From positions 1 to 19,698 of the forward strand of contig DKQG01000021.1 of the NCBI GenBank assembly GCA_002471575.1: a stretch of DNA of 19,698 nucleotides, written 5' to 3'. Positions 7,280-13,913 of this stretch are shown here, in pieces (position 1 is the stretch's first letter; each line of letters begins with the position of its first letter). The notes beneath the pieces were generated by a model, which did not search any database, was not told the DNA's origin, and saw nothing but the letters and a program-made list of their open reading frames with translations. Made by a program: the position numbers and the translations under genes. The DNA comes from Alphaproteobacteria bacterium UBA7314 (GTDB taxonomy: Bacteria > Pseudomonadota > Alphaproteobacteria > MPNO01 > UBA830).

Positions 7280-7807
7280 TTAGCGCAGATGTTCCGGCCT
7301 GTGCAGCTTGGTCAGTGCGTCCTGCAGCGCATTGGCCACTTCGACCCGCTCGTCGGGCGACAGGAACGAGCCGATCTTCAGCCGCTTGCCGTGGCTCGAC
7401 AACACCAGCTGGCTGTCGTGTTTGACCGGCTGATCGATTTGGACCTTTAGCCAGTAGGGCTGGAAGCGCCAGCGCTGCACCTTTCCCGACGGTCTTATGC
7501 GTTCGACCAGCAGGGAATCGGACGTAAGGCGCACGGTTTCGTAAATACGCGCCCAGCGGTAATTCGCCTTGAACGCCAAGTAGATCACTGCCACGTCGAG
7601 ACCGAAAAAGCCTAGTACCGGCCATGCGCCCACCAGCATAAATATTATGCCGGCGACGAAACTGACCGAGGCGATGGCGACCATTAGCAGCATGAACCCT
7701 CTCGGTTTCAGGCTGGTATTGGGCTGCAGGGTCGCGTCGAAAAGATAAGTTCTGTCGGCGTGTGATTCCCCGACATCAGCAGGGACGGCTGAAAGCGTTT
7801 TTGACAT
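7280..7807 (-). CDS. DUF2244 domain integral membrane protein
   Basis: This 175-residue protein has a polar N-terminus, a hydrophobic hairpin at about residues 38-60 and 61-79, and a soluble C-terminal domain with ETVRLTSDSLLVERIRPSGK, then RWRFQPYWLKVQI and SHGKRLKIGSFLSPDER. This is the layout of the DUF2244 (COG5488) family, common in alphaproteobacteria and of unknown function. The gene lies beside nth, a neighbour I recall from related genomes. It starts at ATG 7807 without a strong ribosome site and is transcribed away from nth. A broken gene follows it. Confidence 0.8.
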   Translation of the reverse strand: MSKTLSAVPADVGESHADRTYLFDATLQPNTSLKPRGFMLLMVAIASVSFVAGIIFMLVGAWPVLGFFGLDVAVIYLAFKANYRWARIYETVRLTSDSLLVERIRPSGKVQRWRFQPYWLKVQIDQPVKHDSQLVLSSHGKRLKIGSFLSPDERVEVANALQDALTKLHRPEHLR

Positions 7808-7832
7808 AGGGCAATTTTAGGAAACGCCACCG

Positions 7833-7937
7833 ATGAGTCCAGAAGTAATGAATGATTGGTTAACTCCCGCAGTTCTCATTGGGTTTGCGGCGCAAAGGGA
7901 CGCCCGCCTGGGCGGGGATGGCGACGCTGTTTCCTGA
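7833..7937 (+). pseudogene. Short frame resembling the N-terminus of a small membrane protein, cut by a palindrome
   Basis: ATG 7833, with AGGAA nine bases upstream, opens a 34-codon frame whose first part, MNDWLTPAVLIGFAA, looks like the single membrane anchor of the small coiled-coil membrane proteins common in proteobacteria. After GFAA the reading becomes QRDARLGGDGDAVS and stops. That change coincides with the edge of the REP-like palindrome. I infer a small gene whose 3' part was replaced or interrupted. It could also be chance. It diverges from DUF2244 and lies upstream of nth. Confidence 0.33.
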
Positions 7938-7950
7938 CCGCCATTCCCGC
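7912..7950. repeat. REP-like imperfect palindrome
   Basis: GCGGGGATGGCG (7912-7923) and CGCCATTCCCGC (7939-7950) are inverted copies with one mismatch. Just left of them lies a second short inverted repeat, CCCGCC/GGCGGG. The GCGGGAAT/ATTCCCGC style is that of dispersed palindromic repeats in GC-rich proteobacterial genomes. Whether copies exist elsewhere cannot be seen in this window. The remaining bases up to nth (7951-8046) hold nothing I can name. Confidence 0.45.
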
Positions 7951-8046
7951 TGATTCAAGATGTGCGCCTAGGCACTCCATAGGCTGAGGTCGAGAGTCTC
8001 CCGGCCGGCCCTTTCCTGCCGAACAACGCGCGGCTACAACAACCTC

Positions 8047-8694
8047 ATGCGCGCCACCATGCCCCTGAAAGACGTTGACGAATTCTTCGCCCGCCTGTCC
8101 ACGGCCGATCCGGACCCGCAGGGCGAGCTGCATTACGTCAATAATTTCACCCTGACCGTCGCCGTGGTGCTATCGGCCCAGGCGACCGATGCCGGCGTCA
8201 ACAAAGCAACCGACCAGCTGTTCAAGGTCGCCGATACACCAGAAAAAATGCTGACGCTGGGCGAAGCAAAAGTGCGGGATTATATCAAGACCATCGGTCT
8301 GTACCGTAACAAGGCAAAGAACGTAATCGCGCTGTGCAAGATGCTGATCGCGGATTTTGGCGGCGAAATTCCGCAGACACGCGACGAGCTGGTGAGACTA
8401 CCCGGCGTTGGGCGCAAGACCGCCAACGTGGTCCTCAACATCGCGTTCGGCCAGCCGACCATGGCAGTCGATACACATATCTTTCGCCTCGGCAACCGCA
8501 CCGGCATGGCGCCCGGCAAGAACGTCGACCAGGTTGAGGCCAAGCTGGTCAAACGCATTCCCGCCAAATGGCTGAACCACGCCCATCACTGGTTGATCCT
8601 GCACGGCCGCTATATCTGCAAGGCGCGCAAGCCGGAATGCTGGAACTGCGCGGTAAGAGACCTCTGCCGCTTCAAGGGCAAGACGGAAGCGTAA
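8047..8694 (+). CDS. nth: Endonuclease III (base-excision DNA repair glycosylase/AP lyase)
   Basis: Nth removes oxidised pyrimidines and cuts the abasic site. The 215-residue protein has the helix-hairpin-helix LPGVGRKTA with the catalytic lysine at 124, the catalytic Asp142 in VDTHIFR, and the C-terminal [4Fe-4S] ligands C191, C198, C201 and C207 in the exact Cx6Cx2Cx5C spacing. ATG 8047 (MRATMPLKD) is used; ATG 8059 is an alternative and neither has a clear ribosome site. The stop is two bases before the start of a histidine phosphatase, so the two are likely translated from one message. Confidence 0.96.
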   Translation: MRATMPLKDVDEFFARLSTADPDPQGELHYVNNFTLTVAVVLSAQATDAGVNKATDQLFKVADTPEKMLTLGEAKVRDYIKTIGLYRNKAKNVIALCKMLIADFGGEIPQTRDELVRLPGVGRKTANVVLNIAFGQPTMAVDTHIFRLGNRTGMAPGKNVDQVEAKLVKRIPAKWLNHAHHWLILHGRYICKARKPECWNCAVRDLCRFKGKTEA

Positions 8695-8696
8695 AA

Positions 8697-9251
8697 GTGT
8701 ATCTCGCCCGTCACGGACAGACGATGTTCAACGTCGTTTTCGGCAAAACCAAGCAGGACCCCGGCATCGAGGATCCGCCGCTAACCGAGACCGGCCATGC
8801 TCAGTCACAGGAACTGGCAGAGCAGTTCGCCAAGCTGGATATCAGCCGCATTATCGCCAGCCCCTACACCCGAGCACTGCAGACGGCGCATGCGGTGGCC
8901 AACCGGCTGGGCGTGCCAATGACGGTGGATGCCAACGTGCGCGAGCGCACCGCCTATGTTTGCGACGTCGGCAGAGAGACGCCAGCCCTGACTGCGGACT
9001 GGCCGCAACTCGATTTTTCGCACCTGAACGAGATATGGTGGGATCGAAAGGAAGAGACGATTCCGGCGTTTCACGATCGGTGTGGCGCGTTCCGCGGCCT
9101 AATAGCAGCAGCGGACGACTGGGACCGAGTGGCCGTCATCACCCACTGGGGGGTCATCCGGTCGCTGACCGGCGTGCGTGCCGGCAACGCCGAACTGCTG
9201 CGCTGCGATCCGCGCGATCCCCACCCACCTCTGGACGAAACCTGGCCTTAA
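8697..9251 (+). CDS. Histidine phosphatase family protein (phosphoglycerate mutase-like)
   Basis: The 184-residue product has the branch-defining RHG motif at its very start (LARHGQT, His6) and the second catalytic histidine in ITHWGVIRS (His150). An internal SPYTRALQTA block is typical of the family, which transfers phosphate through a phosphohistidine. The substrate cannot be told from sequence; it may be a sugar phosphate or a nucleotide. The start is taken as GTG 8697, with GGAAG seven bases upstream and two bases after the nth stop. A frame start at 8568 would lie inside nth and add about 43 non-family residues. Confidence 0.85.
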   Translation: MYLARHGQTMFNVVFGKTKQDPGIEDPPLTETGHAQSQELAEQFAKLDISRIIASPYTRALQTAHAVANRLGVPMTVDANVRERTAYVCDVGRETPALTADWPQLDFSHLNEIWWDRKEETIPAFHDRCGAFRGLIAAADDWDRVAVITHWGVIRSLTGVRAGNAELLRCDPRDPHPPLDETWP

Positions 9252-9335
9252 TGCTCGACGTGCGCGCACCAGTCCCCGATTGTTTCCCAGGCCCATCCGT
9301 GATAGCCACAAGCGCTACACACATCGGAGCGACTA

Positions 9336-9839
9336 ATGGCTGACAACCCTGACATGCCGATCGAAAACGGCGCCAACGGCGCGGACGAAAATGCCGGCGA
9401 AAATAGCGTCCCCTTCATGATCGGGGCGCAATACATCAAGGATCTTTCGTTTGAAAATCCGCGCGGGATCGAAACCCTATCAGCCGTCCAACAGAACCCG
9501 GATGTTAATGTCGATGTCAGCACAAATGCCCGCCCCATCGGCGAAGAAGGCATGTTCGAGGTATCCGTTTTCATCCGAGCCGAGGCATCCTTGGAAGACG
9601 CGCCGGTCTTTATCGTCGAGCTGACCTATTCAGGGATCGTGCAGGTTTCAGGGGTGCCGGAAGACGATGTGAAACCGATCGTGTTGATCGAGGGGCCGCG
9701 TCACCTGTTCCCGTTCGCCCGCACCATCATCTCGAACGCGGTGCGCGACGGCGGTTTCCCACCGCTGCTGATCAACCCAATCGATTTCGCCGCGCTGTTT
9801 ATCGACCAGCACGTGGATTCGGACGGCGCCGACATTTAA
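9336..9839 (+). CDS. secB: Protein-export chaperone SecB
   Basis: SecB keeps pre-proteins unfolded and hands them to SecA for the Sec translocon. The 167-residue protein has a polar, Asn/Gly/Glu-rich N-terminus (1-25), then the conserved core starting QYIKDLSFENP. It continues through EVSVFIRAEA and the signature HLFPFARTIISNAVRDGGFP and PLLINPIDFAALF near the C-terminus. ATG 9336 has GGAG seven bases upstream. It converges with dnaQ, whose stop is 12 bp away with no hairpin in between. The secB-dnaQ neighbourhood near the origin is familiar from alphaproteobacteria. Confidence 0.96.
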   Translation: MADNPDMPIENGANGADENAGENSVPFMIGAQYIKDLSFENPRGIETLSAVQQNPDVNVDVSTNARPIGEEGMFEVSVFIRAEASLEDAPVFIVELTYSGIVQVSGVPEDDVKPIVLIEGPRHLFPFARTIISNAVRDGGFPPLLINPIDFAALFIDQHVDSDGADI

Positions 9840-9851
9840 GCTTCTCGTTTC

Positions 9852-10550
9852 TCAGCCCCTCGACCAGATAGGTTCATTTAGCGTCTCGACAAACGCCGCG
9901 TGGGCGGCGGATTCCTCAGCCGTCGGCGCATGCGGTCGGGGGGGGCGCACCTCCGCGTCGGGCTGAAGGTCGAAAGGTTCCGCTTGGTCGCTCGCGGAAT
10001 ACGCATCCACCTCTGCGGCCGCAAGGCTGAGGCCGGGCTGACGGCCGCCACGCAGTTCTAGATATACCTCAGCCAGCAGTTCGGCATCGAGCAGCGCACC
10101 ATGCTTTGTACGGGATGAATTGTCGATATCCAAACGCCGGCACAGCGCATCCAACGATGCGGGGGCGCCAGGGAAACGGCGCCGCGCCATGGTGACGGTG
10201 TCGATAGACTGGCTCATCGGCAAGGCCGGGCGTTCGAGGCGCCGGAGTTCGGCGTTAATGAACCCCATGTCGAATTTCGCATTGTGAATTACAAGCTGGT
10301 CGTCGCCGATGAAATCCAGAAAACCATCGACCACATCCGCAAAAACCGGATAACCGGATAGAAATTTCTCGCTAAGGCCATGAACAGCAAACGCACCGGT
10401 CGGCATGGCCCGTTCCGGATTGATGTACTGATGGTAGGTTTGTCCAGTCGCGATGTGATTGAATATTTCAACACAGCCGATTTCAACAATCCGATCACCG
10501 TTCAGCGGGTCAAGCCCGGTGGTTTCAGTATCGAGGACGAGCTCTCGCAT
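9852..10550 (-). CDS. dnaQ: DNA polymerase III epsilon subunit (3'-5' proofreading exonuclease)
   Basis: DnaQ proofreads replication as part of the Pol III core. The 232-residue protein begins MRELVLDTETTGLDP (Exo I Asp and Glu), has HNAKFDMGF (Exo II) and TKHGALLDAELLAEVY (Exo III His and Asp). A proline-rich linker is followed by AAFVETLNEPIW, the tail type that contacts the polymerase subunit. The start is ATG 10550, supported by AGGAG five bases upstream; an in-frame start at 10589 lacks this support. The gene begins 26 nt inside the end of coaE and is the last of a five-gene operon. Confidence 0.96.
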   Translation of the reverse strand: MRELVLDTETTGLDPLNGDRIVEIGCVEIFNHIATGQTYHQYINPERAMPTGAFAVHGLSEKFLSGYPVFADVVDGFLDFIGDDQLVIHNAKFDMGFINAELRRLERPALPMSQSIDTVTMARRRFPGAPASLDALCRRLDIDNSSRTKHGALLDAELLAEVYLELRGGRQPGLSLAAAEVDAYSASDQAEPFDLQPDAEVRPPRPHAPTAEESAAHAAFVETLNEPIWSRG

Positions 10551-11199
10551 ATGTACTCCTGCGGTCGACGTTTCGTTCAGCATAAGCATCAGGGGGCCAA
10601 TGAGTCGCCGGCGCCTGTTTTATGAGCTTCACAATTCGGGAGAGGTGACGCAAGGTTTCGGCCTTACCGCACCCGCTGGGAACAACGAAATCGGCACGGC
10701 GGCGCTTTATGGCATCCGGGATCTGCCGCGCCAAGATCCCGTCGAATTTTTCTTGCGTCATGCCGGTGCGCGCCAGCACCCGGGCCTTCTGAAGGAAGCC
10801 CGGGGCTGACACCACGACCACCGCATCGCAACGAACATCAAGCTTCGCCTCGAACAGCAGCGGGATGTCGAGTACCACCAGCGGCACGCGCCGGACGGCA
10901 CAACCTTTTAGAAAGTTGTCCTGCACCTTTCGGACTAGCGGATGAACGATGGATTCCAGAGCTTTCAGTGCGGCATCGTCGCCAAAGACGCGCTTGCCTA
11001 GCGCATCGCGGTCCACCGCACCGTCGGACACCACACCCGGAAACGCAGCATTGATAGGCTTTACCGCCGCACCGCATTTACTGAGAACGATGTGAACCGA
11101 AGCGTCTGAATCATAAACTGGCACGCCCATGCGGCGGAACATCGTCGAAGCAGTCGATTTCCCCATACCGATAGAACCGGTCAAACCAAGTATAATCAC
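10525..11199 (-). CDS. coaE: Dephospho-CoA kinase
   Basis: CoaE phosphorylates dephospho-CoA in the last step of coenzyme A synthesis. The Walker A loop GSIGMGKST lies at residues 8-16, followed by VYDSDASVH, and the core contains VVLDIPLLFEAKLD, all family hallmarks. Length is 224 residues, with a polar C-terminal tail (about 200-224) that overlaps dnaQ. The start is GTG 11199, whose GTGA overlaps the stop of aroE by 4 nt, indicating translational coupling. It sits between aroE and dnaQ, an arrangement seen in other alphaproteobacteria. Confidence 0.95.
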   Translation of the reverse strand: MIILGLTGSIGMGKSTASTMFRRMGVPVYDSDASVHIVLSKCGAAVKPINAAFPGVVSDGAVDRDALGKRVFGDDAALKALESIVHPLVRKVQDNFLKGCAVRRVPLVVLDIPLLFEAKLDVRCDAVVVVSAPGFLQKARVLARTGMTQEKFDGILARQIPDAIKRRRADFVVPSGCGKAETLRHLSRIVKLIKQAPATHWPPDAYAERNVDRRSTYARARPRY

Positions 11200-12035
11200 A
11201 GTGCTTCCAGGACATGGTCGCGCAGGACCTGGCCGACCTCCGGATCGGTGCCGAACCAGTCACAGAACCCGGGACGTGCCTGATGCAACAGCATACCGAG
11301 TCCATCCACCGCTGGGTTCCCGCGGGCACGCGCCGCCGCTAGAAGCGGCGTCTCCAAGGGCACATAGACAATATCGTACACCACGGCATCTGGTGGCAGC
11401 GCGTCCAACATGAGATCGAGCGGCGGTTGCCCTTCCATGCCGAGCGTCGTCGTGTTCACGATCAGAGCGGCGCCATCCAGCGCTTCCGCGCGTTCGTCCC
11501 AGGCTATACTTCGGACCGGATCGCCAAGTTCGTCCTGTAGCGCCTTTGCCCGGGCAACGGTTCGGTTGGCGATAAAAATATCCGTTGCGCCCTCGTCCTG
11601 AAGCGCGGCAACGATCGCACGCGCAGCGCCACCGGCTCCCAGCACGACGGCCGGCCCAATGTCTGCGCGCCATGACGGTTGGGCCTCGCGCAGCGATTCC
11701 AGAAACCCGTAAGCATCGGTATTTGCACCATACAACACACCGTCCCGAACGACGATTGTATTAACCGCCTTCAGGCGTTGCGCCCAGCGATCAACTTCGT
11801 CCATAGCCTTGTAAGCAGTTTCTTTATGCGGAACTGTAACGTTCATTCCGGCCAAACCCAAGGACGGGATAGCTCGGAAAGCTTCCCGCGCTCCGTCCGG
11901 ATCAATCGCAAACGGGACATACACGCCGTCGATGTGATATTTGCGCAACCAGTAATTGTGGATTCGCGGCGACCGCGAATGCGTGATCGGCCAGCCGGCA
12001 ACCCCGGCCACGGTAGCAGCACCAGTAAACGTCAT
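11196..12035 (-). CDS. aroE: Shikimate dehydrogenase (NADP+)
   Basis: AroE reduces 3-dehydroshikimate to shikimate in aromatic amino-acid synthesis. In the 279-residue product the substrate loop SRSPRIHN is at 20-27, the catalytic lysine is K71 in NVTVPHKE, the partner aspartate is D107 in GANTDAYGF, and the NADP-binding glycine loop GAGGAAR is at 133-139. NRTVARA follows, as expected for NADP specificity. ATG 12035 overlaps the maf stop in an ATGA, and its own stop overlaps the coaE start, so it is translated within a tightly coupled operon. Confidence 0.96.
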   Translation of the reverse strand: MTFTGAATVAGVAGWPITHSRSPRIHNYWLRKYHIDGVYVPFAIDPDGAREAFRAIPSLGLAGMNVTVPHKETAYKAMDEVDRWAQRLKAVNTIVVRDGVLYGANTDAYGFLESLREAQPSWRADIGPAVVLGAGGAARAIVAALQDEGATDIFIANRTVARAKALQDELGDPVRSIAWDERAEALDGAALIVNTTTLGMEGQPPLDLMLDALPPDAVVYDIVYVPLETPLLAAARARGNPAVDGLGMLLHQARPGFCDWFGTDPEVGQVLRDHVLEAL

Positions 12036-12673
12036 GTTTCTAGGATCCCGTTTGCGCGCAGATAGTCAAGCAATGCTAGAAGCGGCAAACCGAGTATTGT
12101 GTAATGCGAGCCAACGATGGCCGAGAATAACTGAGCGCCGAGGGACTCGACGCGATATCCGCCGGGCCCGTTGAAGGCATCTTCGCCAGCAGCATCAAGA
12201 TATGCGTTCAAAAATTCGTCACTAGCATCAGCTCGAACAATCAACCTAGCCCGGTCAACTGCCTGCCAGATCCGATTGCCTCCGCGTACTATAACGGCAT
12301 AGGAAATCAGCTCGTGGTGATGCCCGCGAAGACGCCGCAATTGCATAAACGCGTCTTTCCGATCGATTGGTTTGTCGAACGTTTCCTGTCCGAAGGCAAG
12401 AACCTGATCGGCACCCAACACCATAGCATCGGGATGTTTGCGGGACACATACATCGCCTTTGCTTCCGCCAAAACCTCCGCGATATCTACCGCCGGCGCG
12501 CCTTCGGCCCTCAGACTCATTTTCAGTTCGTCTTCGTCGACACGCGACGGTTCCACTAAATGGGGAACGCCGGCGGCTTCCAGTAATGTCCGGCGAGTGT
12601 AGCTTGCCGAGGCAAGAATGACTTTCCTCTCAGGACTACCGATCACGCGCTGGGACAATTCCGCGACAGTCAT
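12032..12673 (-). CDS. maf: Maf family nucleoside triphosphate pyrophosphatase
   Basis: Maf proteins hydrolyse non-canonical or modified nucleotides and help keep the pool clean. The 213-residue protein shows LASASYTRR near residue 20, VLGADQVL in the middle (the general-base Asp region), and a GPGGYRVESLGAQLFSAIVG block followed by ILGLPLLALLDYL. The GADQV form is closer to the YceF-like (7-methyl-GTP) branch than to the dTTP/UTP branch, but I would not assign the substrate firmly. ATG 12673 overlaps the preceding stop by 4 nt. Confidence 0.9.
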   Translation of the reverse strand: MTVAELSQRVIGSPERKVILASASYTRRTLLEAAGVPHLVEPSRVDEDELKMSLRAEGAPAVDIAEVLAEAKAMYVSRKHPDAMVLGADQVLAFGQETFDKPIDRKDAFMQLRRLRGHHHELISYAVIVRGGNRIWQAVDRARLIVRADASDEFLNAYLDAAGEDAFNGPGGYRVESLGAQLFSAIVGSHYTILGLPLLALLDYLRANGILET

Positions 12674-13506
12674 TCCCCGGATACATCCCGCTCTTCATGA
12701 AACCTAGTATAAAGCTGATAAATTGCCGCTGCCGTCTCTTCGATCGATCGTCGAGTAACATCGATAACAGGCCAGGCATGTTTCGAAAACAACTTCCGGG
12801 CTTCGGTAATTTCCACCTTTACGGTTTCGATATCCACGTAATCGGTTTTGGGTTCTTGGTTCAACATCAACAATCGGTTTCGCCGGATCTGGACCAGGCG
12901 GTCCGCCGAGGCCGTCAGTCCAACGACGAAAGTTTCTGTCACCTCAAACACGGTTTCCGGCAACGGAATGCCAGGCACGAAAGGAACATTCGCCGTTTTC
13001 AATCCGTAGTGGTTAGCTAGATACACAGACGTCGGCGTCTTGGACGTTCTGGATACACCAAGCAATATAATATCCGCTTCGGACATCTGTTGCGTCGCTT
13101 GGCCATCGTCGTGCGCCATCACGTAGTTAAGTGCCTCGATGCGGTCGAAATACTCAGCATTCAACGTGTGCTGACCGCCCGGCCGGTTGACGGTTTTTCG
13201 GTTGAGATAATTACCAAGGGATTCGATCACAGGATCGAGGACTGACACGCAGGGAACATTCATACGCGCGCATTCCTCAACCAGGGGCTGGCGCGTGCGC
13301 GAACTTACTAACGTGAAAATTACCGGTCCAGGATTTTCCCGAATTCCCTCTATCACCTGTTCCATTTGGGCGGACGACCGCACCATTGGCCAGATATGTT
13401 CCTGCGCCTCGACGCCTTCGAACTGGGCAATAGAGGCCTTCAAAACGCCAAGCGTCGTTTCACCTGTAGAGTCGGAAACCAGGTGAATGTGATACTGTTC
13501 GCTCAA
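12670..13506 (-). CDS. ppsR: Pyruvate,phosphate dikinase / PEP synthase regulatory protein (DUF299, kinase-pyrophosphorylase)
   Basis: DUF299 proteins switch PPDK or PEP synthase off and on by ADP-dependent phosphorylation and Pi-dependent dephosphorylation of a threonine near the catalytic histidine. The N-terminal family block IHLVSDSTGETT and the P-loop-like GVSRTSKTPTSVYLA are both clear. I place the start at TTG 13506, which has GAGG eight bases upstream and begins right at the conserved block (278 residues). A GTG at 13569 is in frame but has no ribosome site and would add 21 non-family residues. It heads the maf-aroE-coaE-dnaQ operon. The symbol should not be confused with the photosynthesis repressor PpsR. 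Confidence 0.92.
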   Translation of the reverse strand: MSEQYHIHLVSDSTGETTLGVLKASIAQFEGVEAQEHIWPMVRSSAQMEQVIEGIRENPGPVIFTLVSSRTRQPLVEECARMNVPCVSVLDPVIESLGNYLNRKTVNRPGGQHTLNAEYFDRIEALNYVMAHDDGQATQQMSEADIILLGVSRTSKTPTSVYLANHYGLKTANVPFVPGIPLPETVFEVTETFVVGLTASADRLVQIRRNRLLMLNQEPKTDYVDIETVKVEITEARKLFSKHAWPVIDVTRRSIEETAAAIYQLYTRFHEERDVSGE

Positions 13507-13557
13507 TATTTTAGCCTCGGTGATTCGCTCACAACCCTGTCGATACGCCCCATTATT

Positions 13558-13566
13558 TGGGGATAA
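13558..13566 (-). promoter_or_regulatory. DnaA-box-like site, 8 of 9 to consensus
   Basis: On the - strand this reads TTATCCCCA, one base from TTATCCACA. It is coding only if the PDRP protein starts at the GTG at 13569. If the TTG at 13506 is the true start, it is free intergenic DNA within the PDRP leader. Confidence 0.4.
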
Positions 13567-13593
13567 CACGACATATTCGGGAAGCGAAAAAAA

Positions 13594-13622
13594 ACTATAC
13601 CCGTGTTAAGGGATTCTGTCAG
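13594..13622 (-). promoter_or_regulatory. Predicted promoter for the PDRP-maf-aroE-coaE-dnaQ operon
   Basis: Reading leftward, CTGACA (13622-13617) and TATAGT (13599-13594) each match the housekeeping sigma hexamers at five of six positions, with the ideal 17-bp spacer. Transcription would start near 13587, upstream of both candidate PDRP starts. It lies within the predicted origin. Confidence 0.6.
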
Positions 13623-13672
13623 TCGAGTTACCAAGCACTAAAGTCGTTTGACCGGAAGTTGTATAATTACGG

Positions 13673-13681
13673 TTATACACC
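13673..13681 (+). promoter_or_regulatory. DnaA-box-like site, 8 of 9 to consensus TTAT(C/A)CACA
   Basis: TTATACACC differs from the accepted form TTATACACA only in the last base. It lies in the central AT-rich part of the predicted origin. A second, weaker copy (TTATACAGG) is at 13738-13746. Confidence 0.45.
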
Positions 13682-13813
13682 TAATTAAGATCTTGTTTCA
13701 GACAGGCTACACGGCAGTTCTAAGGTCTAAAGAAGATTTATACAGGGTTACGCCCAAAACATTCACAGCTCTTGCCATCTGTTTACAAATCTGGGGATGA
13801 AGAATTTTCCCCG

Positions 13814-13822
13814 GGATCCACA
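13814..13822 (+). promoter_or_regulatory. DnaA-box-like site of the Caulobacter G-box style
   Basis: GGATCCACA is two bases from TTATCCACA. It is one base from TGATCCACA, the form I recall for Caulobacter origin boxes. It lies between the weaker TGGGGATGA (13792-13800) and the AT-rich stretch before hemE. Confidence 0.35.
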
Positions 13823-13857
13823 GCCCCTACTAACATCTGCTTCCTAATTGTTATTAG

Positions 13858-13870
13858 AAAATAATTGATT
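13858..13870 (-). promoter_or_regulatory. IHF-like site in predicted origin
   Basis: The - strand reads AATCAATTATTTT. This matches the IHF consensus WATCAANNNNTTR at all fixed positions except the last. It sits in the AT-rich stretch next to hemE. IHF bends DNA at several bacterial origins, including that of Caulobacter. Confidence 0.35.
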
Positions 13871-13913
13871 AGAACTTAGTGTATGACTCACTTCGTGACA
13901 TATTTCTGACACC

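Larger units (their letters stand above)
13507..13913. other. oriC: Predicted chromosomal replication origin region
   Basis: The divergent gap between the DUF299 gene and hemE is where the Caulobacter origin (Cori) lies, an arrangement also reported for Rickettsia. The gap is visibly AT-richer than its neighbours, especially 13845-13880. DnaA-box-like words are present: TTATCCCCA on the - strand (13566-13558, just inside an alternative PDRP start), TTATACACC (13673-13681), TTATACAGG (13738-13746), TGGGGATGA (13792-13800) and GGATCCACA (13814-13822). None is a perfect TTATCCACA. An IHF-like site and a leftward promoter lie inside. Position is the strongest argument; the boxes alone would be weak. 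Confidence 0.65.

Noticed and set aside
8568..8696. Longer N-terminus for the histidine phosphatase
   Set aside because: It would overlap the end of nth by 127 bases and add residues before an RHG motif that normally sits at the very N-terminus; GTG 8697 has a ribosome site.
9248..9335. Cys/Trp-rich leftward tail (DVCSACGYHGWAWETIGDWC) in the gap between the phosphatase and secB
   Set aside because: It looks mildly protein-like, but the frame continues only as antisense of secB, with no start or family match. It is only about 28 residues, so chance is likelier.
13648..13667. TTGACC and TATAAT in the origin as a rightward promoter
   Set aside because: The hexamers are only 8 bp apart, far from the 16-18 bp needed, and no alternative -35 fits the TATAAT.
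13600..13690. CtrA binding sites (TTAA-N7-TTAA) as at the Caulobacter origin
   Set aside because: TTAA occurs at 13606 and 13684 but no pair has the required 7-bp spacing, so CtrA control cannot be supported.
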